NCBI GenBank assembly: GCA_963678705.1
Contig: OY783206.1
Coordinates: 9,497,807-9,561,806 of the forward strand
From: Panorpa germanica
Lineage: Eukaryota > Arthropoda > Insecta > Mecoptera > Panorpidae
Direction: 5' to 3'
Length of the DNA: 64,000 nt
This document shows positions 37,994 to 48,590 of the stretch, in pieces. The stretch's first letter is position 1. The number at the start of each line of letters is the position of its first letter. The position numbers and the translations under genes are program-made. Below the pieces are notes generated by a model. The model made no database searches, was not told the DNA's origin, and was given only the letters and a program-made list of their open reading frames with translations.

Positions 37994-39410
37994 CGTAAAT
38001 GATTCGGAGAAAAGTTGCGGCTAAATTGCTCGAACGTTTACACTTGCATTATACATAGATAATTTATGTGCACAGTAATTAATATTATTTTTGTAGAGAA
38101 AAATTCATGTCTTCGGTAAAAACGTTGTCGTGATAGAAGCTGGTTTTTGACCACATGTTATTACTATTCATAACGTCCAAGGAAGAGGGATTACCTTACA
38201 ACAATATAAGGTGTTAGTTTCACTTCGCAGGAAAACATGAGTCCCGCATAAAAACAACGAAAGCAACATACCACTGATTACTACATTTACATAATTCCAA
38301 TGAAATACCTTGAGCACCATACAAAATTAATTGTATGTTATACACCCAGGATCTTTTGATTTCTTGTACACTAACTAGATCGCAGTATTGCGTTACACAA
38401 TGTTTATTTTTAGATTTCAAGTTTCACAATATGTACATATTTTGGTTTAGTTTCATATAAAACGAAATTGCCGTTCCTTTATTTGATTCCCATCATCAGA
38501 AATCATCCTCTCTTCTTCTCCAACCCCCTGCATACCCTCCTTCTTTTCCCTGCGTAAATATATAACAAAGCATAATGTTGTTCCACTAATATATACATTA
38601 TATTGTAACGTATAATGCAAACAAGACCTGTTCCGTTCTGACATTGATAAATCTGAAAATAATATGAGTGTTAGCCACCCTGTTTCCCGTTCCTGTCCTC
38701 CTCTATTTCTACCCTCACACCACCTTTACCACTTATTTTATTCCCTCCCTTATCCAGTAACATATTAGTGTAATTATGAAACAATGAAGTTTACGGGCTG
38801 CGAGTGTCTCAACGGAAAACGAAAAGGAGAAGAAGGACGAGTGGGAGTTGGGGTTGGGGTTGAATTCACCCAAATATTCAACCCTCACAGTTGAGTGGTT
38901 CAAAGGGGAGGATATATTGTCAAAATCCAAGCTCAAACTTTGTTATAATTGAATTAGATGTATGGATAAGTTTTAATATTTTCTAATAAAATATTTTGTA
39001 TAACAAAATAAATTTACGCGGTTTAAGGGTTTCAAAGTTTTCAATTTTCACTTTTCTCATAGTATTTAACTTTAGAAAATTAATTTAATTAATCCTTAAA
39101 AGATATTGTGAGATTTATTTGAAACTTTTTAATCTATTTTAAAAATAAGTTGAATTTATATTTCCATCTTAGATTGTCTTTATCTCAAGTAATTATACTT
39201 TTTGCAGAGACATAAAATATCAACCAAGATGTCAACATCTACGAATAGACAAATCACAGCCTGAGCAAACAATTTTATATAATTAAAATATTTCTTTCAC
39301 ATAAGCCATTATCTACTGCAGCAAACTAATTATGCGCCAATAAAACCAACCTATTAGCTAATTAATACGTAACGAAATCAAACCTGAAATGGGTTAATAT
39401 ACTGGGTTAC
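37994..39410. other. AT-rich stretch, no gene seen
   Basis: Minus-strand frames at 38220-38936 are short, undomained and lack splice support. A C/T-rich run lies at about 38685-38750. Confidence 0.4.
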
Positions 39411-39597
39411 AGATATTTGAAAGCAGGGAAAGTCTGAAAAACCTTATTGACTTTATCAATGACTATCTCTTTATTTTAAATATCTATACTTGTGTTAAAT
39501 AAGTTATAAATTACGTATTGTAAATGTTTAAAATATGTACATTATTTTAGGTGCTTATAACCAGAAAAAGTTGATGCACTCAAATAAATTTTAAAGA
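39411..39597 (+). mobile_element. LINE 3' end (family J), copy 2
   Basis: The frame reads QIFESRESLKNLIDFINDYL to a stop after ILNIYTCVK, the extreme C-terminus of a LINE ORF2. It is followed by the family's 3' untranslated region ending in GATGCACTCAAATAAATTTT. The same peptide (RHIFESRESLKNLIHFIN) is encoded at 55168-55221. All upstream coding sequence is missing through 5' truncation. Confidence 0.75.
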
Positions 39598-40181
39598 AAA
39601 TGTTATTCGTAATTTTAAAAGTTATAGCAAGTTGCAGAACATTACATTTTCCATAAATCGCAATCAAACATTAGAACATCGCATTCACTACACTTAATAG
39701 AAAACTACACTTTTTAAAATATAAATGTAACATTGATTTTAACATTTATTTAACAAATATTGCACATAGGAACACATACATTGCGAATTTACTTACATCA
39801 AAAGAATGCAGAAGTACTGGTATAAGGAGAAACAACGTGTCTTTTATTTTTACTATTATATTAAATCGTACGTCTGTTGTTCTTAAAGTTACTTCATTTT
39901 CTTTTTCTTTCTCATTATTTGCAAAAGAAACTACAAACAAAATCATGGAACCGTTAAATTGACTATGAAAGTTGTAGACAGAATTCAAATTTCGCGTGTT
40001 GTATACAGTGCCATTATTGTATCATTGATATTATATATTTAGATTGTACAGGGTGGGCGAAAAACATAACTATGTAAACCCACTTACAGACAAGCTTCAT
40101 CGTAATATAAATCAGCGTTCACACTAACGCAACATTCAATATTTTTGGGATCGTTTATTTTAATATACTTATATACATATA

Positions 40182-41062
40182 CGAGGTCTGTTCAAAAAAT
40201 AAGGTGAATTTTCAACTAAGGTCAAATTTCGTGGGCTACGTACATTCGATTATCGATTTTTTATTTTGTTATGTTGGTACACTCGTCTCGAACATATGTT
40301 CACAGTTTTAGCTATATAGCACATTTAGTTTGTTTGTGAGAGGCATAAAAGTTAGAAGTGTTTTGCGTGTTCGGCGATTTTCAGCTGTGTATACGGAGTT
40401 TCAGTGGCATACGGTGAGTCTACTTTAAGCCAAAAAAATGTTTACAAGTGATACAAGCTTTTCACAGAAGGTCGAGAAGATGTGAATGACGACGCTCGCC
40501 CTGGACGCCCCAGCACATCAACAACCGATGAAAATGTTGAGGAAGTGAAGAAAATTGTTATGGAGAATCGTCGAATCACTATTAGAGAAGTTGCTGAGAA
40601 TGTCGGCATATCGGTTGGCTCATGCCATGCAATTTTTTCGGAAATTTTGGGCATGAAGCGTGTGGCAGCGAAGTTTGTTCCAAAATTGCGATAATGCACC
40701 TGCTCACTCGTCATTGCTTGTTCGTAATTTTTTGGCCAAAAACAACACCGTAATCATGCCTCGGCCACCGTATTCATCAGATTTGGCCCCCTGCGACTTT
40801 TTCCTGTTCTCAAGATTGAAGAGACCCATGAAAGGACGGCGTTTTGAGACGATTGAGGAGATACAAACCGAATCGCTGAGAGAGCTCAAGAGCATACCAA
40901 AAAGTGCATATCAGAACTGCTTCGAGGATTGGAAAAAACGCTGGCACAAGTGTATTATATCTGAGGGGGACTACTTTGAAGGGGACAAAATAGAAATTGA
41001 TAAATAAATAAATATTTTTTTGAGAAAAATGAAAATTCACCTTATTTTTTGAACAGACCTCT
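40182..41062 (+). mobile_element. mariner element, internally deleted, ends intact
   Basis: An 881-bp element with 32-bp inverted ends, 31 of which match (GAGGTCTGTTCAAAAAATAA is common to both). TA duplications lie at 40180-40181 and 41063-41064. Complete insect mariners are near 1.3 kb. The near-identical ends suggest a fairly recent insertion and preserved mobility in trans if an active transposase exists. Two internal stretches of the transposase gene are gone. Confidence 0.92.
40455..41007 (+). pseudogene. mariner transposase remnant (D,D34D type)
   Basis: The first recognisable part starts at about 40455 with KLFTEGREDVNDDARPGRPS and includes the second helix-turn-helix (ITIREVAENVGISVGSCHAI) up to KRVAAKFVPK. 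The first helix-turn-helix and start codon are missing. At about 40685 the sequence jumps, in another frame, to CDNAPAHSS and YSSDLAPCDFFLF, which carry the second and third catalytic Asp. It continues to the normal C-terminus (CIISEGDYFEGDKIEIDK, stop at 41005-41007). The section with the first catalytic Asp (GDE in relatives) is deleted, so no active enzyme is possible. Similarity of the motifs to common insect mariners is high. Confidence 0.92.
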
Positions 41063-41469
41063 TATATGTATGTATATTAATGTTTCTATTTTTTTAAATA
41101 TCCAAATATTAACAAAGATAGAGCTATTTAAAATTCAGTTTTACCGTTTGTATTAGCACGAGATGTAAGCAATCGAGATTGTTTTTCTTTTTTCACAACA
41201 ATCATAATGTGAAACTTGATGGGATGTACAACCCAGCTGTTAGTAGTGGCTTTATAAATATATATAGTACAGTTTTTTAGAAATTAAATCATGGCTCACA
41301 AGCCTATTGTACTTTAATTTTACACTTAACACTACACTACTTAGAACATGGTTTTCTTTTCAAGAAAAGATTTTTCGTTTTCTTTTCTGGCATCCATCAC
41401 ATCTAATATACTGTATACGACAAACTGTATTTGCATTTATGTATTTATAACTTTATTTGTTGGTTTCAG

Positions 41470-41523
41470 ATCTATCTCTGCTTAGTGGCATCGATGCGCT
41501 GGAAGAAGATCTTAACAAATTAG
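41470..41523 (+). CDS. Candidate 54-nt internal exon of an unidentified host gene
   Basis: A pyrimidine-rich acceptor (ACTTTATTTGTTGGTTTCAG) with a possible branch site TATAAC upstream is followed 54 nt later by a consensus donor G|GTAAGT. Of three frames only one is open: after two bases completing a split codon it reads LSLLSGIDALEEDLNKL and ends one base into the next codon. Both introns are therefore phase 1 and the exon length is a multiple of three, so it could be skipped without frame loss, as in alternatively spliced cassette exons. The peptide is acidic, leucine-rich and amphipathic (leucines and isoleucine spaced 3-4 apart). GC content is clearly above the surroundings. I do not recognise the parent protein, and no partner exon was found within the window. 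If real, much of this window is intron of a plus-strand gene. Chance co-occurrence of splice motifs remains possible. Confidence 0.5.
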   Translation: MYLCLVASMRWKKILTN

Positions 41524-41524
41524 G

Positions 41525-43028
41525 TAAGTAACAGTTTTTGCAACTCCCTGTATAATCTCTTTCTGGCATAAGAAAGAATTAGATTAGTTAGTTAATTAGT
41601 GAAATACTAATCTCAGAAATTCGAACTCTGAGTATACTCTATACTATGTAGTCAATACTCATGTAACTTAGAAATGCAATCAAACAAAATTATAATGCAG
41701 TTAAACTTGTCAAATACCGGTGGAATGCATACTACTTGAATATTCTTTTCGTTGTTATATCAACGCTCAAAATTCGGAGGTATCTCACATCTTGATGGTT
41801 CCAAAAACAAATATTTGTAGTCAATCTTTAATATCTACTCGTTTTTCTTTTCTTACTCGTATGTATTTTAATTGCTTAAATAAATTCTTGTCAAATTGTC
41901 ACACAATCCTCTTCGGGATCAGTTTTTGGTTCTCAGATGAATTCGGTAGATTCGGTTTATTTTCAATCAAAACCCATTACTGAATAAGTTCGAAGGATGG
42001 CGTATAGATGTCACCACAATTGTAAAATTCATATGATTTTTAGATAGTACCAATCTAACGATATATGTAAAAATTTATGACATTCCGACCATTAGTTTAC
42101 AAATTACAGTGGTTTTAGTAACGCTACTTTTCTTATTTTTAAAACAATGAAAAATCTGAATTTCGTATGTTGATAAAGCATTGCTTCTCAATGGGAAGTA
42201 ATACAGCTTAACACTAGTCGAGTCAGCATAACACTAGTCAAGCCATTGCATTGCTTTGAAAGGCAATTTAAGTAATTTTTTTAAAACACAAAATATGAGA
42301 TAATTTGATACCGTGACGTCATTAAGACCTCGAATAAACTACGTTCCGTCATAAAAACATCATTTACATTAATTAAATTACAACATCTCATTAATTAAAT
42401 TTGCTTTGGTAATAAAAGCTAGGCTTTCAAAGCAATTCTAGCTAACAGACTTTTAAACCAATTATAGAATAATAATAATAATATATAAAGCTCCTATCAG
42501 ACTTCAGAGCTTTCTAAAACAAGCTTTATGTAGCCACGTACATCAAGTACTTATAATTAAAATTCAGAGGTCGGTAGACTAGTATACCTTTGATGTCATT
42601 TGAATATTTAATTTAATAAGCTTTTATTCTTGACCGTCTCCCACTGATACCACCCCCAAATCATAACCTCCACCCCACCCAAGTCCATAAAGTATGAAAA
42701 CCCTTGTGTGGTTTAAGTATTAAATTACATGCTTATCTTTGAATATCATCGCTTAACGGACTAGCCAAAAACCAAAAAGGTCTTTATAACCATTAAATGT
42801 TTATGTTTTCTTTTTTACATAAAAATCAATATTTATAAAAAGTCTAGACTTCAGACTCCTGCGACTGATGTGACATACGTCGATTATAGTTCAGTCATTT
42901 TTATACGAAATAACTTTATTTGCCTGACGTATAAATCATATAAATAAAGTTATCAAGAAGAGATACAATCTGACGGCTACTATTCTGATACACCCAAGTA
43001 CGTAGGTAATGTATAGTTTATTAAATAA

Positions 43029-43030
<2 letters not shown>
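41525..43030. other. AT-rich stretch, putative intron
   Basis: Follows the candidate exon. No second exon could be defended. The 87-codon frame at 41720-41983 has no splice or domain support. Confidence 0.35.

Positions 43031-43038
<8 letters not shown>

Positions 43039-43107
<69 letters not shown>
43039..43107. repeat. (AT)n microsatellite
   Basis: About 69 bp of AT dinucleotide directly abutting the next repeat. The Ile-Tyr-rich minus-strand frames over it are artefacts. Confidence 0.95.
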
Positions 43108-43108
<1 letters not shown>

Positions 43109-43462
43109 TAGCTGTCCCGGCCACGCTTTGCTGTGCCTAACGTTTTTGTCATATTACATTACATAGCGCCATCTATTGAATATTTACTCAATCTAGTCAA
43201 CAGATTTCGATTTACTCAACAGAATATTTACTCAATCTAGTCAACAGATGTCGCCATCATCGTCGCCCGATGTCATATGTCATATACAGATAATTAATAG
43301 ACAAATAATTAGCAATAAGATAAATAAATTGAGATGTAAGCTATCCTATCTTTCAAGTTGGGTCAAACTGCACACGGTGTACAAATTTCATTAAAATCGG
43401 TTAAGTAGTTTAGGAGTCCATAGCGGACAACACAGTGACACGTAATTTATATATATTAAGAT
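43108..43462 (+). repeat. Dispersed arthropod-type repeat (class uncertain)
   Basis: Begins ACTAGCTGTCCCGGCCACGC and ends AAAATCGGTTAAGTAGTTTA ... GCGGACAACACAGTGACACG, then TTATATATATTAAGAT. From general knowledge, repeats with this opening (CTAGCTGNCCCGG) and this ending are widespread in insect genomes. I am not sure whether they are LINE- or SINE-derived. Internally, ATATTTACTCAATCTAGTCA occurs twice as a direct duplication (near 43180 and 43224). No coding frame. Confidence 0.6.
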
Positions 43463-45617
43463 ATATATATATATATATATTCTTTTTAATGAGACATCCA
43501 GAATAGCGTATAAGAATATATTCCATAATAAGACTATCAAGAAAATAAATCGGGTATAAAAAATCTGTAGCAAAATCAACCCCAAAATTCATAGGATATG
43601 ATTTAAGGGATGGTTTATAAGGGAGTAAAGCCAATGAAGCGTTTGTCCATCCCTTAGATAAACTCCTTAGGGTAGGTTATACATTGACTATAATCAGTAG
43701 ACAGTCTCCTGATAGTTAGTTGGGCGGGTGGGCAACCAACTGGACACCGTAACTTCATTACAATTTAGCTAAGTTCTTGTAATTAATATTAAATTAATGT
43801 AATAATGTTACTTAACTCATTTATTTATTAGGTTGCAGTAAACTTGTGTTAATATAAGTTACCATGAGGTTAAATTTAATCTGTAAATCAAATAATTATT
43901 CGTTTCAAGTAAAATTATGGATTAAATATTAAATTAATTTCGATTTAACTATTTAAAAGTAAATTTCCAAGCTATGAAGCATAAATATGTTGTCAAATGC
44001 TTTCTAATGTTTAACCCTGCATATATTTGTATTGTAACTGCGTCTGAATATTTTAATTGTTATTTAAGCATCCAACAACTTCCAGCAAGAGTGAATCTTA
44101 CGCTCCAAGTCTATTTCTATATTAGAAGTAGTTCCAATCAATTGGAATTAGCTTGTAGCAAGGTAACACTGCACGACAATTTCCACATAAGAAATAGGAA
44201 ATCAATTATAGAATTAGCTTGTGGTAAGCCAGCAAATGTGAAACTTGCACTGTAAGACAATTTTCTACCTTGGTTAATTATTAAATGATAATTTATGTTT
44301 TTAATTTAGTTTGCCATGTTAATATATGTATTACCCGAAATAAATTATCTTCATTAAGAATTTTATAAAATTTATTTGAAGATCTTACCGTGGAAGGAAG
44401 AGTACAAAATCATATTAAAAAATGTCATTATTTTTAGGGAGCCCATGCCCGTAGCCGTACCTTATGTCAATTAAAATGAAAGGTGAGCGTTCAACTGTAA
44501 GACGTTCACGGTCTACAAAACAGGGACTTCATTAAATTTGTGTTAGAAAATAATTTTTTATTTTAATGAATGAATATAAGGACTACATTTTATTTCTGGA
44601 GTTTCTAATACTTATACATTTTTTATCTTTTACGTGAATATAGATATTACATCAAATAATGTTTCTAGTTTACGTTTATTTATATTTTGAGTGTTATTTA
44701 AGACTTCGAGGTTTAATTATTCATAAGTGATTGATAACAGGTTCTAATAAGATCATACATCACATAAGACCCTATTTAAGTGCTTGAAATGTTCCTAGAT
44801 GAACAATAAACCTTCGCACACCCTAATTTAGCGCCTTGTGGGTAATATATTATCAATAAAGAAATACATAAAAATAACCAATGAGTTTAAAATATATCAA
44901 AATCAATATATGATATATATAAGACAATATATCATTTTATATGTCCGTCCATTCTTTGATACGAAGTTCAGGCATTCCCTTCCATCCCAACCGCCATACC
45001 ATCCCCTGGTGGTTCATATTATGCCTATTGGGTTCACTTCATCCCTATCTTCTTCTATATATCTACAGCATGATATCTTTATATTGGTTGCTGTATATCT
45101 GTATTTCGATGTATCATCATTACTGCCTGTTACCCAGGTCTCCAGAGTCTGCAGGGGTCTCAACTAACCCTTAAAAAACTACCCTCATGAGGAACAAGAT
45201 GTAACAGGACTCTATTCTACTCTACTCTACGCAGAAAGTTTTAGTTCATTTGACTTGTTTTTGTATTAGATCTTCCTAGGATATTGTCTCTGAAGTTTTG
45301 AAATTATTAAGAAATATGAGGTCTGTTAAAAAGTTATGACTATTAGTGAATTAAGGGTAACGAAGGAGAAACTATTATGGAAGTAATTTCTAGCAGGTAG
45401 TGTTTTATTTTAGAAATGTAACAGCATCTTTGTACTTCTATGAAAACAGTGAGTCCCCTTTACTTTTTCTGATACATGTTCGACGCTTGCATTTAAGAAA
45501 TAAGTTTAATAGGCTCAGGAATAGGCTCGTCGAGCAGTTGAGGCCTATTCAGATCCAAGAAAACTTCCACTTTGTGGTGTGGGCTTTTTCTCAAACTTAT
45601 AATTTAATTATTCTTGT
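43463..45617. other. AT-rich stretch, no gene seen
   Basis: A pentanucleotide run (TCTAT/TCTAC, four units, about 45211-45231) follows a GC-richer stretch at 44940-45200. It could be the tail of an unrecognised retroelement. At 45320 GAGGTCTGTTAAAAAGTTAT resembles the mariner end at 40183 but has no partner. Confidence 0.35.
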
Positions 45618-45835
45618 TTCTTTTCTTTTTCATTTGATTAACATCAGCCTATTTCCGACCTATGACCAACAATCTCTTACTATATTGGCGGTATTTATGG
45701 TGTTGTCGCCTCATACGTGTAGTACATCGGTGCCTAATAAGTGTAGGATTAGGTAAACTAACTAAACCCCGGCGATCGAACCTAAAGCACTCAGCATCAA
45801 TCAGACTCAGCGCGAGAAACTCAATGTCAACCATG
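45618..45835 (-). mobile_element. tRNA-derived SINE family, near full-length antisense copy
   Basis: On the minus strand this runs from a tRNA-like head through a pol III B-box-like GGTTCGATCGCC (complement of 45771-45782). The body follows (GGCACCGATGTACTACACG, ACACCATAAATACCGCC), then GGTCGGAAATAGGCTGATG and an A-rich tail (complement of 45618-45635). It shows how the head and tail fragments elsewhere in the window join into one roughly 215-bp unit. An internal pol III promoter would drive transcription of an active copy. Overlapping open frames on both strands are by-products. Confidence 0.65.
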
Positions 45836-46717
45836 TGTGAGGAATATTTTAAAATGATATTGTAATTGAAGCTGTCATTATTTCTTGAAACTAATTAAAC
45901 AGTATTAGGTAATATTACTCGTACAAGCTCATGAATTAGGCAATTAGCATCAATAAGTCAATTAAGGGAAAATGAAAACATATGAGGAGAATACGCGCGT
46001 ATAGACCACGGCATCAAATGAAATTAATACGATCTATGATATAATGACAAAATAATCTGGTAATATAATAGTATTAGAAACAAAATTCCACCAGTCTATA
46101 CATAAGAGAATAATAAGATGAGGTGAATATAGGAATAAGGCAGGGGATAGTTACGAGGGGTGGTGGATAGGGGGATGGGGTGATACTGTCAGGCTAACTG
46201 CCCCGAAGAAATGTTGGTTTCGTTGCGACAATTCCCATTGGGGACATTATACCCGATGTGGGCTTTTCTCTTTGCTGCCACTAACACACACTATATCAAA
46301 GATTCTCAAAGTTTTTGTTATTCAGCAACGACTGTATAAACGTTGCAAAAATTAAATATAATTCTCAACCATAAAGTATGTCTAAAGTATATCTTGATTG
46401 ATTTCGGGTCTTTATCGTTTGTCAATCTTGAGATATATTTAAGTACATGAATTTTTGCATAACATAGAGTTCCTGATTATTAGCGGGAGTTATACAAATT
46501 CCGGCATTAAATTTAAGGAAAAGTAATAATTAATAAAAAATGTGAATTAATAAAGAAATTGTTATATAAAATAAGTGAACAAATTTCAATTAATGTAAAA
46601 TAACTAAAATTATTGGTGATAATTATTAAAATAGAAGCCAAGATTATTAAAAACAACTGCAAGTTTTAAATTTTCGACCAGCTAGTATTAGAAGTATTAC
46701 CATTCATTTAATGCTTA
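45836..46717. other. Spacer
   Basis: A G-rich patch lies at 46140-46180. No gene or repeat end supported. Confidence 0.4.
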
Positions 46718-47044
46718 AAGAAAACTAACATAGAAACTATACAACGTCTTCAAAATAAAGTACTGAGAGATATAGTAAACGCTCCTTGGTACATTCAAAA
46801 CAACGACCTCTACAGGGATCTCCAGATAGAGACCGTCGCCGAAGAAATAAAAAGATATGCTTCCAAGCATCATGGTAGACTGCACTGTTTTCCGATGACA
46901 GTAGTCCAACTATTGGACAGCCAAGCGAGATTAAAGAGATGTCAATGGACGAACCTTAATATCGTAGTAAATGAATGTATTCCCTTTAATGAATTGCCAT
47001 CTTTGTTACACAAGAAGTCAGGAAATAGTTCTATGTTGAATTAA
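46718..47044 (+). mobile_element. Jockey-type LINE, ORF2 C-terminus
   Basis: One uninterrupted plus-strand frame from about 46721 to the stop at 47042-47044 encodes the extreme C-terminus of a Jockey-clade ORF2: NIETIQRLQNKVLRDIVNAP, WYIQNNDLYRDLQIETVAEE, then HHGRLHCFPMTVVQLLD and a basic tail. The block of QR-QNK-LR-I-NAPWY followed by DL-I-TV is the typical terminal region after the reverse transcriptase and thumb in Jockey elements. Everything upstream is missing. Because the frame is free of stops over about 108 codons, the insertion may be relatively young. The 3' untranslated end is not delimited. Confidence 0.85.
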
Positions 47045-48009
47045 ATGAATTTATTTATAATCATTTCTTTTTTGATTGGCTTAAAGTTTATTTCTTTGTT
47101 TGAGAAAAATTGTTAAGAGAATTTTTGACTCGCGGTTTAAGAATCTTTATAAATATAACATACTATGAAACCAATAACAGTACCTATACCAAAGTAGAAG
47201 ACGTAGACTTAGCATTAAAGCTTTGTGGAAGGCCATAGGACATAGGTAACTGGGCGGGAATTGTATAAACTGTAGAAAGTACCATACTCTCGATACACAG
47301 GGTGTTAAAGAATCACACAATTTTTTTTTATTTAAAATGTTTGTTATAAAGATAAATGTTGATGAGCAGATACTTTTTAGTCATATTTTTGCATGAAAAG
47401 GAAGGGGTGGCGTTATCAGAAATATCATTAAGATCAATGACGCGGTTATTATTTGGTTCAAGGCATATCTACAAGTAGTGTTTGATTTGCAGTCCAGCGC
47501 TAAATACATAGTAGTGTATTTGAATATTTACGTAGTATCTATATCTGTATCTAAATGTTTGTTTAGATACAAAGTAATAAACCTGGTAAATTTATCCAGC
47601 TTTCTTGTCTACTTAGTGTACCCAGTTGTAAGCTGGACCAGTGATTTCGACTTAGCGAGAAAACTCAAGTGCTGAGACAAAGAAATTTAAACTATTTAAA
47701 GCGTGTGCTAATAGATAATGTGGATTACAGTTATAATAATTTAAAACATTTTAACATACTTGAACTGAATAGTTGTAATAGTAATTAGATGAGCCTAGTT
47801 GAATATTGGCTTGTGTAAAAGACGAAGTTGTAAGAGCTGACTAGGCCTGACTGCCCTTCTGAAAGCAGTGTAGCTGGTTATATATGCCAGCCAATTTACT
47901 AGAGTGGGGATTGTGACCAGCTGTAAATCTTGTTCGTTTAAAAAAGTCTCTAGTGCTGCAAATATAAATGAATTTGTAACGAAACATTATAAATAATTAA
48001 CAGGAGACT
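47045..48009. other. AT-rich stretch, no gene seen
   Basis: May include the 3' untranslated region of the preceding LINE. The word ACACAGGGTGTTAAAGAA near 47298 resembles a transposon end with no partner. Confidence 0.35.
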
Positions 48010-48590
48010 AAAAAGCAGGATGGAAGGGTAGGAACGAAACGGAGGTAAGGAGCAGAGACCGACAGATACAGCAGCAAGAAAGAATAAAAAGCATTAATAA
48101 TAGCAAATATAATGAAAGATACAAGAGGATTTGAAAGAGAGAGATACCAGAATACATACGAGAAAAAGAGACAAGGAACATAAAAACAATCGCAAAATTT
48201 AGATTAGGAAACGAAGAGAAAGGCACTTGGAAAATAGAGAGAAGGGAATGTAAAAGGTGTGCTGGAGAAGAATAGAAACTCTGAAACACATTCATGTAGT
48301 ACTCATGTGAGAAAAGAGTAAATAGTGAAAAGAAGATTGTGCAGTTATTACAGAGATGCAGTGAAGGGAAGAGGTGGATGGCGAAGATAGAGAGAATGAG
48401 CAGGGAAAGAGTAGATACATGAGAGAAAATAGCAGGAGAAGAGGAACAGTATCTGTTTAAATTTGTTTGTTTTTTTTTCTTTTTTGGAAGAAGTGAGAAT
48501 GGGTATGAAATATAATTAATCAGAATGATATGTAATTGCAAATGACCTAATGGCTAAAACATTAAAATAAAATAATAAACAAATTCTTGT
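48010..48590 (+). mobile_element. LINE (family L, R1-like) 3' portion, degraded
   Basis: A purine-rich insertion whose plus strand reads, near 48183-48272, TIAKFRLGNEEKGTWKIERR followed by ECKRCAGEE. This is the K-R-GNE...W...E-CRxC-GEE-ETLEH pattern at the C-terminus of R1-like LINE ORF2 proteins, with the zinc-knuckle CxxC. The frame is then broken by stops (two soon after GEE). The later part matches the truncated copy at 12374-12805 (CAGTGAAGGGAAGAGG, GATGGCGAAGATAG), and both end in related AATAA-rich tails. The 177-codon open frame on the minus strand is a shadow of the purine bias. Confidence 0.75.

Noticed and set aside
42936-43124. Ile-Tyr repeat protein
   Set aside because: Translation of an (AT)n microsatellite.
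45319-45345. Second sequence resembling the mariner end at 40183
   Set aside because: Partial match only, with no partner end or coding remnant.
45400-45865. Overlapping open frames on both strands (up to 118 codons)
   Set aside because: They run over the antisense SINE at 45618-45835, with no start context or domain.
48008-48541. 177-codon minus-strand frame rich in Ser/Leu/Phe
   Set aside because: It is the complement of a purine-rich LINE 3' region whose plus strand carries recognisable ORF2 sequence; the long frame follows from base bias.
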